Shown here: one piece after another, positions 36,065 through 48,429 of the stretch
Layout of the letters: every line of letters begins with the position of its first letter
How positions within the stretch are numbered: position 1 is the first letter of the stretch
DNA from: Siphonodentalium dalli
Taxonomy: Eukaryota > Mollusca > Scaphopoda > Gadilida > Siphonodentaliidae
Direction: 5' to 3'
Assembly: GCA_032622095.1 (NCBI GenBank)
Contig: CP136062.1
Span: 7,715,710-7,779,709 of the forward strand
Length of the DNA: 64,000 nucleotides
The notes under the pieces: model-generated
The model's database searches: none
Seen by the model: the letters and a program-made list of their open reading frames with translations, nothing else
What the model was told of the DNA's origin: nothing
Made by a program: the position numbers and the translations under genes

Positions 36065-37013
36065 TGCTAACGATGTTGTGTCGAGCCAAATTTTATCGTG
36101 ATTTTGATTATGTTCACCTGATAAAAGTAGTTTTTCTGGATATACCTCTCAAGAAATGTATGGTAAGTGTGATTATCGATATTCGATAGTTTTGTATACG
36201 TAGTTATTCATGTCCGAAGAGTATTCGTGTTGATGAGATTTCGAGTGCAACAGGGGAGGTGGTGGGTTTTAATTTTTTTTTTTTAACATGTTGTTTCCCA
36301 ACTTTCCTATTATTCTTACTCTAGGGCTACTACATATATATAATGGCCAACAACTGTGGTTGCGATCGAAGTGCCTACTTTGCATAATGCATGTCTATTT
36401 TGAACGGCATATATTCAAAATGACCTACGTTTGCTAACTTGGCAACCTTGTGTTTCAATTTGTGTGATCTTAGGTCATTTGCCATATGTTATCTAACGCA
36501 AAAAACGAGGTTACACTAGACACTACGCCGCCCTAATGATCAGCTCAAACTGCCCATTAGGGTGGCTGACGCCCCCCCCCCCCCTTACCCTACGTTGAGC
36601 TATCTATTTCACAACATTTTTCAACTAAGCAATGAATGTTGGCCTTATTATCTCACCATATATTTTCAGTCGGTACTCCCCGCCACAAGTTGACGCCAAA
36701 AGTTCCCTGTGTCGGTGTATCTAAATGCTTTAATCGGACATTTCTAAACTGTTTAATGTTGGTCACCCGGATAAGTCGTCCATATTCACGTTCTTGTTGA
36801 CATATTACACAAGGCCATGTGCTCGGAAGAACTACTGGGTAATTTACTACGTCCGGTTTGGCCTATAGTCCGTTTTACGGATAACTATTTTTGACTGCTG
36901 CGTTCAAGCTGCAGACAGAGTTTAGTCTCGGCGCCAAGAGATGTCTTAACGACTACGGTGACATCCGCTACTTATTCACAGTTCCTTATTCCTTATTCGG
37001 AAACATTATATAT
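36065..37013. other. Intergenic, nothing recognised
   Basis: It contains a 13-C run at 36572-36584 and no supportable exon. Confidence 0.4.
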
Positions 37014-40000
37014 TGACCAAATAAACGGTGCAGTAGGGTGGCCCACCCCAAAAAATTAGATATAAAAACCGAAAACCGTACCCCTCTAGCCCATACGGTT
37101 GCCACAGTAGGTGGCCAAAGTGGCAACCATAGCCGTGTTGGTATTATGAACCGATTTTGACCAAATAAAAGGTGCGGTTGGGTGGACCACCCCAAAATTA
37201 GATATAAAAACCGAAAACCGCACTCCTCTATCCCATACGGTTGCCACAGCAGGTGGCCAAAGTGGCAACCATAGCCGTTTTGGTATTTATGAACCGATAT
37301 TGACCAAATAAACGGTGCGGTAGGGTGGCCCACTCCAAAATTAGATATAAAATCCGAAAATCGCACCCCTCTAGCGTATACGGTTGCCACAGTAGGTGGC
37401 CAAAGTGGCAACCATAGCCGTTTTGGTATTTATGAACCGATTTTGACCAAATAAAAGGTGCGTTAGGGTGGCCCACCCCAAAATTAGATATAAAAACCGA
37501 CAACCGCGCCCCTCTATCCCACACGGTTGCCACAGTAAGTGGCCAAAGTGGCAACTATAGCCGTTTTGGTATTTATGAACCGATTTTGACCAAATAAAAG
37601 GTGCGGTAGGGTGGCCCTCCCCAAAATTAGATATAAAAACCGAAAACCGCACCCCTCTATCCCATACGGTTGCCACAGTAGGTGACCAAAGTGGCAACCA
37701 TAGCCGTTTTGGTTTTTATGAACCGATTTTGACCAAATAAAAGGTGCGGTAGGGTGGCCCACCCCAAAATTAGATATAAAAACCGAAAACCGCACCCTCT
37801 ATCCCATACGGTTGCCACAGTAGGTGACTAAAGTGGCAACCATAGCCGTTTTGGTATTTATGAACCGATTTTGACCAAATAAAAGGTGCGGTAGGGTGGC
37901 CCACCCAAAAATTAGATATAAAAACCAAAAACCGCACCATTAGCCCATACGGTTGCCACAGTAGGTGGCCAAATTGGCAACCATAGCCGTTTTGGTATTT
38001 ATTTATTAACCGATGTTGACCAAATAAAAGGTGCGGTAGGGTGGCCCACTCCAAAATTAGATCTAAAAACCGAAAATCGCACCCCTCTATCCCATACGGT
38101 TGCCACAGTAGTTGGCCAAAGTGGCAACCATAGCCGTTTTGGTATTTATGAACCGATTTTGACCAAATAAACGGTGCGGAAGATTGGCCCACTCCAAAAT
38201 TAGATATAAAAACCGAAAGCCGGACCCCTCTAGCCCATACGGTTGCCACAGTAGGTGGCCAAAGTGGCAACCATAGCCGTTTTTGGTATTTATGAACCGA
38301 TTTTGACCAAATAAAAGGTACGGTAGGGTGGCCCACCCCAAAATTAAATATAAAAACCGAAAATCGCACCGCTCTATCCCATACGGTTGCCACAGTAGGT
38401 GACCAAAATGGCAACCATAGCCGTTTTGGTATTTATGAACCTATTTTGACCAAATAAAAGGTGCGGTAGGGTGGCCCACCCCAAAATTAGATATAAAAAC
38501 CGAAAACCGCATCCTCTATCCCATACGGTTGTCACAGTAGGTGGCCAAAGTGGCAACCATAGCCGTTTTGGTATTTATGAACCGATTTTGACCAAATAAA
38601 CGGTGCGGTAGGGTGGCCCACCCCAAAGTTAGATATAAAAACCCAAAACCGCACCCTCTAGCCCATACAGTTGCCACAGTAGGTGGCCAAATTGGCAACC
38701 ATAGCCGTTTTGGTATTTATGAACCAATTTTGACCAAATAAAAGGTGCGGTAGGGTGGCCCACCCCAAAATTAGATAAAAAAACCGAAAACCGCGCCCCT
38801 CTATCCCACACGGTTGCCACAGTAAGTGGCCAAATTGGCAACTATAGCCGTTTTGGTATTTATGAACCGATTTTGACCAAATAAAAGGTGCGGTAGGGTG
38901 GCCCACCCAAAAATTATATATACAAACCGAAAACCGCACCCTCTATCCAATACGGTTGCCACAGTAGTTGGCCAAAGTGGCAACCATAGCCGTTTTGGTA
39001 TTTATGAACCGATTTTGACCAAATAAACGGTGCGGTAGGTTGGCCCACTCCAAAATTAGATATACAAATCGAAAGCCGGACCCCTCTAGCCCATACGGTT
39101 GTCACAGTAGGTGGCCAAAGTGGCAACCATAGCCGTTTTGGTATTTATTTATTAACCGATGTTGACCAAATAAAAGGTGCGGTAGGGTGGCCCACTCCAA
39201 AATTAGATCTAAAAACCGAAAATCGCACCCCTCTATCCCATACGGTTGCCACAGTAGTTGGCCAAAGTGGCAACCATGGCCGTTTTGGTATTTATGAACC
39301 GATTTTGACCAAATAAACGGTGCGGAAGATTGGCCCACTCCAAAATTAGATATAAAAACCGAAAGCCGGACCCCTCTAGCCCATACGGTTGCCACAGTAG
39401 GTGGCCAAAGTGGCAACCATAGCCGTTTTGGTATTTATGAACCGATTTTGACCAAATAAAAGGTACGGTAGGGTGGCCCACCCCAAAATTAAATATAAAA
39501 ACCGAAAATCGCACCGCTCTATCCCATACGGTTGCCACAGTAGGTGACCAAAATGGCAACCATAGCCGTTTTGGTATTTATGAACCTATTTTGACCAAAT
39601 AAAAGGTGCGGTAGGGTGGCCCACCCCAAAATTAGATATAAAAACCGAAAACCGCATCCTCTATCCCATACGGTTGTCACAGTAGGTGGCCAAAGTGGCA
39701 ACCATAGCCGTTTTGGTATTTATGAACCGATTTTGACCAAATAAACGGTGCGGTAGGGTGGCCCACCCCAAAGTTAGATATAAAAACCCAAAACCGCACC
39801 CTCTAGCCCATACAGTTGCCACAGTAGGTGGCCAAATTGGCAACCATAGCCGTTTTGGTATTTATGAACCAATTTTGACCAAATAAAAGGTGCGGTAGGG
39901 TGGCCCACCCCAAAATTAGATAAAAAAAACCGAAAACCGCGCCCCTCTATCCCACACGGTTGCCACAGTAAGTGGCCAAATTGGCAACTATAGCCGTTTT

Positions 40001-41820
40001 GGTATTTATGAACCGATTTTGACCAAATAAAAGGTGCGGTAGGGTGGCCCACCCAAAAATTATATATACAAACCGAAAACCGCACCCTCTATCCAATACG
40101 GTTGCCACAGTAGTTGGCCAAAGTGGCAACCATAGCCGTTTTGGTATTTATGAACCGATTTTGACCAAATAAACGGTGCGGTAGGTTGGCCCACTCCAAA
40201 ATTAGATATACAAATCGAAAGCCGGACCCCTCTAGCCCATACGGTTGTCACAGTAGGTGGCCAAAGTGGCAACCATAGCCGTTTTGGTATTTATGAACCG
40301 ATTTTGACCAAATAAACGGTGCGGTAGGGTGGCCCACCCCAAAGTTAAATATAAAAACCCAAAACCGCACCCTCTAGCCCATACAGTTGCCACAGTAGGT
40401 GGCCAAATTGGCAACCATAGCCGTTTTGGTATTTATGAACCAATTTTGACCAAATAAAAGGTGCGGTAGGGTGGGGTGGCCCACCCCAAAGTTAGATATA
40501 AAAACCCCAAATCGCACCCTCTAGCCCATACAGTTGCCACAGTAGGTGGCCAAATTGGCAACCATAGCCGTTTTGGTATTTATGAACCAATTTTGACCAA
40601 ATAAAAGGCACGGTAGGGTGGCCCACCCCAAAATTAAATATAAAAACCGAAAACCGCACCGCTCTATCCCATACGGTTGCCACAGTAGGTGACCAAAATG
40701 GCAACCATAGCCGTTTTGGTATTTATGAACCGATTTTGACCAAATAAACGGTGCGGTAGGGTGGCCCACCCCAAAGTTAGATATAAAAACCCAAAACCGC
40801 AACCTCTAGCCCATACAGTTGCCACAGTAGGTGGCCAAATTGGCAACCATAGCCGTTTTGGTATTTATGAACCAATTTTGACCAAATAAAAGGTGCGGTA
40901 GGGTGGCCCACCCCAAAATTAGATAAAAAACCGAAAATCGCATCCCTCTATCCCATACGGTTGTCACAGTAGGTGGGCAAATTGGCAACCATAGCCGTTT
41001 TGGTATTTATGAACCGATTGTGACCAAATAAACGGTGTGGTAGGGTGGCCCACCCAAAATTAGATCTACAAACCGAAACCGCACCCCTCTAGCCCATACG
41101 GTTGCCACAATAGTTGGCCAAAGTCGCAACCATAGCCGTTTTGGTATTTATGAACCGAGTTTGACCAAATAAACGGTGCGGTAGGGTGGCCCACTCCAAA
41201 ATTAGATATAAAAACCGAAAACCGCACCCATCTAGCGAATACGGTTGTCACAGTAGGTGGCCAAATTGGCAACCATAGCCGTTTTGGTATTTATGAACCG
41301 ATTTTGACCAAATAAAAGGTGCGATAGGGTGGCCCACCCCAAAATAATTAGATATAAAAACCGAAAACCGCACCCTCTATCCCATACGGTTGCCACAGCA
41401 GCTGGCCAAAGTGGCAACCATAGCCGTTTTGGTATTTATGAACCGATTTTGACCAAATAAAAGGTGCGGTAGGGTGGCCCACCCAAATATTAGATATAAA
41501 AACCGAAAAACGCACCCCTCTAGCCCATACGGTTGCCACAGTCGGTGGCCAAAGTGGCAACCATAGCCGTTTTGGTATTTATGAACCGATTTTGACCAAA
41601 TAAAAGGTGCGTTAGGGTGGCCCACCCCAAAATTAGATATAAAAACCGAAAACCACACCCCTCTATCCCATACGGTTGCCACAGTAGGTGGCCAAAGTGG
41701 CCAAAGTTCCCATTGTGACCAAATAAACGGTGCGGTAGGGTGGCCCACCCAAAATTAGATATAAAAACCGAAAACCGCACCCCTCTAGCCCATACGGTTG
41801 CCACAGTAGGTGGCCAAATG
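37014..41820. repeat. 143-bp satellite array, ~33 monomers, with higher-order repeat
   Basis: The monomer carries TTGACCAAATAAACGGTGCG, GGTGGCCCACCCCAAAATTA, CATACGGTTGCCACAGTAGG and GTGGCAACCATAGCCGTTTT. Two adjacent blocks, 38005-39150 and 39151-40296, are near-identical copies of an 8-monomer unit (offset 1145-1146). Part of that unit recurs again at 40232-40414 and 40664-40846. The final monomers are shortened (41700-41720). On the minus strand two of three frames lack stops, giving up to 214-aa open frames, but the third has a TAA in each monomer and monomer length is not a multiple of three. No protein is inferred. Confidence 0.95.
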
Positions 41821-41859
41821 GATGGATGTGCTCTCATGGCTATTCTATCAGGAAATACA

Positions 41860-43020
41860 CAATTATTGTTATAGATGGGTTGTTACCCAACAGTTAGGGA
41901 CACTATACAAAAAGCAACAGAAAAGTAAACAATGTGATTTTAACTGTTTATACTACCCTCACCCAATTTGAAGACTAGAACACACCACGAACTGGAACGA
42001 TATCCTCACTGACTGCGTGTATGGACAATGGAGAGAATAAGGACAATGGAGGGAATAAGGACACGGTTTATATAGATTGATTGGGCTCAGAGAGCATGAG
42101 CAATTATCGAAAAGTTGCTGAAAAATAAGAAAAACAATTTAGAGGACTCCCTACTTTATTTGAAGTCATGACTACGCCACATAAGAAATGATATGATTAT
42201 TAACCGATGGTTTGACCAAATGTTAATTTTTAACAGGATATACACATGTGTTGGTTCCCGAAAGTCTGCACCGTGTGCCACTTCACAACAAGCGGCTGGC
42301 AAATTTTCACTGTTTGATGTATACCGTTGAACACATCATGTACTGAAGGGAATATACTCTCAATGGTAGCCCAGTGGTGTGGAAGTGGTAGCCTGTGGTT
42401 AGAATGTCGGACTTGTAATGGTATCAACGCACCGGCTTGAGTTCGCGCCCTGTCGGTGGGCTATCGTCGCCGCAACAGTGGCTTGGCCGGATTAAGCGGT
42501 GTGTGCTATATATAGCCGCACGCCGTTTCAAATCTCGCGCCAGATTGTCACCCTTGGGGCAAGGTCACTTGTACTGTGCTCGCGTCATCGGACCAAGACG
42601 AGAAATAGGTACCTGGTTGTAGGGTATCCGTAAGCCGCTCCAGTGTAGCGCCTGTAAAATGGCAGCAGACACAAGACTCGGCATTACTCATAAAACAGCT
42701 GGGTAATAATGTAAGCGCTTAGAGCTACACCAATGATTAAGCAAAGCGATTGCCATAACGATTACTTTGATATACATTATTATAATATCAACATATGTTG
42801 TGGCCGAATGGGTATGTTCTATCCGACATTATGCGATATTTAAGGCTCAATTGGTTTCCGACAGCATGTGACACTTTACAGAAAGCGGCTGATGGATAAC
42901 AAAAATGCAATGTAAACTGTTCATGTGACAAATTCGCTATTTTAAGTCATGAAAACACCACAAACTCGAGGGATATATTCTCAGATTGTACTGAGGCTGT
43001 GGACATAGGGTTTAGTTCTA
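41860..43020. repeat. Three diverged direct repeats around a SINE
   Basis: Blocks near 41875-42030, 42250-42365 and 42855-43010 share a degenerate order of GACACT, AGAAAGCGGCTG, AACTGTT, AGTCATGA and ACACCAC. A doubled GGACAATGGAGGGAATAAGG lies near 42025-42060. The second block is interrupted by the SINE. Confidence 0.5.
42379..42760 (+). mobile_element. tRNA-derived SINE (Thr-like head)
   Basis: The head has an A-box-like TAGCCTGTGGTT (42389-42400), an anticodon-loop-like CTTGTAA, and a B-box-like GAGTTCGCGCC (42439-42449), at the spacing of an internal RNA polymerase III promoter. The body has a central AAATAGGTACCTGGTTG (about 42604) and a GTAAGCGCTTAGAGCTAC tail (42713-42730), features I associate with metazoan SINE families. 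The acceptor stem is not intact, so it is not a functional tRNA gene. Confidence 0.75.
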
Positions 43021-43270
43021 TCAGGAGGTAAACAATTTATAGGCAGAGAGAGAGAGACTATATGGAGAAAGTGAGGCTGTAATCCAATTGGAGCTGATTG
43101 GATACACTGATATACATATAATTTCGTTGGATCTGATTAAATACAATGATATACAAATATTGTTGATACGTCCGTCGCCGTGAGACGACATACGATCTGG
43201 TGGGTGTAAATTTCGCGCTCAACAGGGCTTCAATGCTTTTCACGAAGTTTCCACAAATGACAGCGTTATG

Positions 43271-43545
43271 TTAATCGCTTTGTTTTCGAGATAAATGTTT
43301 GAACTGCTTCAAATATTTTAATGTTTTCACGATGACTGAGTTCCTGTTCCTCGCAGAAAAGTAATTCTGGTCAAATAACATTAGGTATGGCGTATATAAG
43401 TTCAGTCCTAGGACCATTGTATTCAGGACATACCAATAAGTAATGAGGTGCTGTTTCTGTGTTGCCACAATGACATAGAGTGGACGTTTTAATGTGATTA
43501 CTCACTAGGTCATGGCTCAAACTAACTGCATTTCAATCTTAAGCT
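43271..43545 (-). pseudogene. LINE ORF2 C-terminal relic
   Basis: The minus strand reads SLSHDLVSNHI, then CHCGNTETAPHYLLVCPEY, a Cys/His zinc-knuckle-like C-terminus, then HRENIKIFEAVQTFI, ending TKRL and a stop. One in-frame stop breaks it. The pattern closely parallels the C-terminus of the LINE at 44787-47895 (CSCGNPLEDAYHFFFMCPLY, ending ATKRFDS), so it is probably a 5'-truncated member of the same family. Its 3' trailer probably runs towards 43050, where an AGAGAGAG tract occurs. Confidence 0.82.
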
Positions 43546-44689
43546 AGAATTGAGTATTTGTGATATATGCAACAATTACTGTGGTAATGGTAAATAAAAT
43601 GTGTTGTTGTTGTTGTAATTTGGGGTCTGGAAGCCCGAACACGTCTTTAATCACGTAAGTTATGTCCCCGGGCTCAATTTTCAGCAAACGAGTGTTGTTG
43701 GTTCCCATTATGATCAATTTGGAAATTTGGTAAATTTCTTAACAAAAATATGTAATATTTCGAGCAAAAACGTGTTTGGGGGAGGGGTAGCTAAAATCCG
43801 TTATTTCGCAAAATGTTCCAAATTTCTGTTAACTTCTTTCTACATATGCTTGTCAGATAACTGCTACACCATATGGAATAAATATTTTGGCATTATAGCA
43901 GTACTCATTTGAACGATAATGTTTGAAATATAATATTTTTGTGAAAAAGAGCGATTTTTCAGCAAAAAATAAATGTTTCGGCTCCAAATAGCAGGAAAAT
44001 CTAAATTAACCAACACTTTTTGCATACCAGGTAGATATATGATATCATATAGTAATTTTAACCCCAACACTATTTGCAAATAAGTTATGACATAGCCACA
44101 GGGCTCGCTTTACCAAAATCGTAAATTTCTGGAAAAAGTCACTGTTGGTATCGTTTATCGTCGATTTGACAATAGCCACCACCAATTCCGTTATTTTTCA
44201 CTATAAATTTCGTCAACAGAATACATTTCTCCTTCAAAAAAAGATGGTTTCAACTTGTTCTACCGTGGGTAGGGGTATCTCGAAAACTAGAGCTCTTTTT
44301 CAATTTGGCCGCTGCACTAAATAGACCACGGAATAATAACCGAACGGTACCGTAACTCCACCAGTGACCGTTCCGATTACGTGGTCATTACTGGGGTATC
44401 ACCCCATTTTTTCAACTCAATTACTTAGTGGTACGAAGTGCCTGGAGCACCTTTGATGGATAAAAGCGAATGCAAAACAGGCCTTTTGCAAGAATCAAAC
44501 TATAGCATTTCTGCAGCAAATCAGCCGCTTTTTACCAGACTCAAACTAAGAATAATGATGCTATGTAAACAAAACTGTTACAGTGATTTGTCAACAAACA
44601 TTGCTACTAGTAATCGCGTAGAAGGTTAAATATATTTTAGTCTAAATATTATTTTCAGAATATTTTTCAATGCTTTGGCCTTACAATGT
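43546..44689. other. Intergenic, nothing recognised
   Basis: AT-rich. Open frames at 43727-43912, 43864-44079 and 44438-44629 have no recognisable domain. Confidence 0.4.
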
Positions 44690-44786
44690 TTAACCCTTTC
44701 ATGACGGGAGCTGCGCTGGTGCAGCATTACATATCATGTACCAGTGAATTATCTTATATATGCAAGTCTCGCATAGGAAGCATCAC

Positions 44787-47700
44787 ATGCGGGTTAATTA
44801 TATATATCCGCAGTAGTCTTATGCAAGGAATACACGTGATTGATACAAAAAGCCCAAATATTATATGGCTCAAGCTTTCTAAGCAGTGGTTCAGAATACC
44901 GATTGATATTTATTTATGTACAGCTTATTGTGCGCCAGACAATTCTTCAGCCCAAAAGGCTGGTGGGGAAGACACTCTTAAACTTATAACGGGAGACATT
45001 TCAAAATATGCCGCTAAAGGGAACATTATTATACAGGGCGATTTAAACGCGAGGACAGGATCAATCAAGGACTCGATATCGCACGACAATACAACCATGC
45101 AAATGCCCCTCCCCTCGATTATATCCCAGATACTCAATTGCCATGTATGCGCTATAGAGATAATAAGATTAGCACGCCAGGCAGAGACCTCATAAAACTT
45201 TGCATGGACTCCAGCATGAGGATAGTGAATGGCCGCACTGCGGGAGATTTTCTTGGTAACTTCACCTCCTATCAACCCGCAGGGTGTAGTATAGTAGATT
45301 ATGTAATAGGTAGCCAAGCTCTCTTTGATCGAATACCGTTCTTTCACGTGAACCCATTGACTATGTTATCTGACCATTGTCAATGCTGGTTTATCTTAAA
45401 TATTGGCTCTTCAATTACTGACTCTGAACAGCATGATACCTTTCCTTTGCGTGCGAAACCACTGCGATTTAAATGTGATGAACTGGCCTCATTTCGGTTT
45501 AGGGAAGCGTTTAACACACCAGGTGTACAGGTCAATTTGCGAAAAATACTTGAAGATGAAGAAAGCTCTTCTATGTCCCTCAAACGACAATCTACACAAC
45601 ACAGACGAAAACACAATATACATGCCAGTAAACCCTGGTACGATCATACATGTGCTGAACTGAAACGTCAGTTGACTCGCTCTGTTAAATCCCTAAATGA
45701 CAACCAACAAGACATCATCATTCGTGGGCGTTATTTTAATTTGAAGAGGCAGTATCGGAAGTTTCTAAATTCCAAACGAAAATCATTTAGACTCGATAAA
45801 TATCACACTCTTGTGGGGATGGAAAATAAATCACCTTCACGATATTGGGCTATTATTGATGAATTAAAACATGAAGCTAATGGCAGGCCCAATTTTGCAT
45901 GTACTAACTTTCACCCAAAAGATCTATATGATCATTTTAAAAATCTAGGCAGTTTGACTGCAGACACTGACCAGTTATTCAAACAGACCGTTCTCACAGA
46001 ACTTCCAATATTAGAAGAACGGGCGCGAGATATAACTGACCTTGACTATCAAATCTTTAAAATTGAATAAAGCTCATGGCCACGACGGAATCAGTGTCAG
46101 AATGCTCCACGAAACTTCAAGTTCAATATCAAAGCCGTTAGTCCTCCTATTTAAGAAATCGATCAATAGTGCGAAATTCCCAGAAATATGGAAACTAGCT
46201 AATGTTATCCCAATTTTCAAAAAAGAAGACCGCGCTGACCCCAAAAATTACCGCCCGATCTCATTGCTACCATGCCTAGCCAAAGTCTTTGAGAAGGTTG
46301 TCTTGAAACAGATAAGTGCCTTCTTCTTAGAAAATAAACTCTTGTACTTTCACCAATCCGGATTTCTCTCTGGTCACAATACCACATACCAATTAATAGA
46401 CCTATACAACAATATCTGTCAATCTATCGATAAAGGCCTCTTCACATGCGGCATATTTTGTGACATATCCAAAGCATTCGAAAGAGTATGGCACAAGGGG
46501 CTGATTTACAAACTTCAACGCTACGGTGTGGAGGGTCAGACATTACAATGGATCGAAGACTATCTATTAAACAGAAAACAAAGAGTCCTGATAAATAATA
46601 CCTTTTCCAGCTACGAGGTTATCTCCGCAGGAGTCCCCCAGGGATCAATTCTGGGCCCTTTTTTATTCCTCGTCTATATAAACGATTTAGCAGATAATAT
46701 TGACTCCATCACGAGAATGTACGCAGATGATACTTGTATTATGAGCAGCCACTGGGATCTGGATGAACTTTCTAAAATTATGAATAACGATTTGACGAAA
46801 ATAACGACCTGGTCAAAAAACTGGCTCGTGAGCTTTAACCCAACCAAAACCGTAGGTATGTCTTTCTCGTTGACCCCACCCTCTCCAGAAATACCAAACC
46901 TTAAATTTATAAACGACCCTATCAGCTTTGTGGAATCTCATAAACACCTTGGTCTTGAACTACAACAAAATCTAAACTGGAACATTCATATAGAAAGTAC
47001 AGTGAAGAGGATCGCCTCTCGTCTGGCCCAGATGAGGCGATTTAAATATCAACTCGATAGAAAAACGCTCGAAAAGATATACAAAACTTATATATTACCA
47101 CTATTCGATTATTCTGATGTTGTATGGGACTGCGCACCGCGTTACCTATTAGACAAGCTCGACCGCCTCCATGCAGATGCTGGCCGTATAGTCTCTGGAC
47201 TGACACGATCGGTTTCTAATTTTGTTGTCCTGCAGGAGGTAGGTTGGCTTTCTTTGGAAACGCGGCGCCAATACCACAAGCTTGAAGTGATTTACAAAAT
47301 AGTGAAAAATGAATCGCCAAATTACCTATCTACCATCCTCCCACCCAGAGCTAGCCAGGTCTCAAGTTATAATTTCAGACGCCCGGGAAAATTCTATTCT
47401 TACCGATGCCACACTGAGCACTACAGAAAGTCCTTTTTGCCCTCGGCGATAGCTGATTGGAACAAAATCCCAACTGAAATGAGCGACGTTGCCCCTTTCT
47501 CTGACTTCAAATCCAATTTACGACTCGTATACCAACCCCCAAACCCCGTGAGCCCTCATTTCTATTCAGGTCTCAGACGATATAATATGATACATTCCCG
47601 AATTCGAAACGGGTGCAGTGATCTTCGTGCTGATATGTATCAAAACTACATAGCCGAAAGTCCTGTTTGCAGTTGTGGGAACCCTTTGGAAGATGCATAC

Positions 47701-47895
47701 CATTTCTTTTTTATGTGCCCTTTGTATCAAAATGAACGGTTGGAACTTGACGATAAGTTAAACCGCGAACGCTTCATTATAACCGACATCGATCAGTTTC
47801 TTTTCGGGATATCGTACATCTCAATTCCGGAAAATATAAGGTTTTTCCAAATAGTGCAACAGTATATTGCTGCGACAAAACGCTTCGATTCATGA
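44787..47895 (+). pseudogene. LINE ORF2 (EN-RT), 5'-truncated, two frameshifts
   Basis: It begins mid-endonuclease at CGLIIYIRSS, followed by GDLNARTG (about 45040). A frameshift near 45105 leads into STPGRDLIKLC and SIVDYVIGS. A second frameshift near 46050 leads to the reverse transcriptase: NYRPISLLPC, QSGFLSGHNT, CDISKAFERVWHK, GVPQGSILGP and YADD at 46720-46731. The C-terminus has a zinc-knuckle-like CSCGNPLEDAYHFFFMCPLY. About 520 nt of trailer follows the stop, to about 48420, ending AATAAAATATGTTTAAAG. Jockey-superfamily style; clade not resolved. Inactive as it stands. Confidence 0.9.
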
Positions 47896-48429
47896 ACGTC
47901 TGGCTGCGTTGACATATAGCCACAATCCAATGTCAACCACAAATCGCTCAATATACACCAATTACAAACATTGCTAGACACCCCTCCCTCATTCGGATTG
48001 CCACATCCATGCACCATTTGTATTCACATCGATAATGTCTTCCAGCGTAACTGTCAAGGGCGTCATCTGGCGAATCGCCAAATTCACTACTATACACATT
48101 TAGCTTAACATTACAGTCAAATGTTTGATACATACATAGCCTTGCAATCTATATTTACATCTTCCTTAAATATCACAATAGATATAGATATGCACATATT
48201 TATGCTCGTTCTAATTGGTAATCCATAAACATACGCTGAAAGATGTTATTCGACATAATGCAAATTCAAATTGTTTTCTCACCATGTACAAACGTTTCTG
48301 TTATCGCCTTTTGTCATCTTATAACAATGTATTGTAAATTTTGTACGGGAGAGGGACTACCTAAGTTGAAATAACTTGTGCCCCGATCCCTTTTGTATAT
48401 TTATATACGAATAAAATATGTTTAAAGTA

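Noticed and set aside
37014-41820. CRISPR-like regular array
   Set aside because: There is no repeat-spacer structure: whole monomers repeat without unique spacers, in eukaryotic DNA.
36986-41837. Many overlapping minus-strand frames of 60-214 aa
   Set aside because: They are readings of the 143-bp satellite. Monomer length is not a multiple of three, so the same DNA is read in different frames, and the third frame has a stop in each monomer.
42379-42460. Functional tRNA-Thr gene
   Set aside because: Promoter boxes and loop are tRNA-like, but the acceptor stem does not pair and a SINE body follows.
45380-45663. Opposite-strand and alternative frames within the LINE
   Set aside because: Shadows of the real EN-RT reading.
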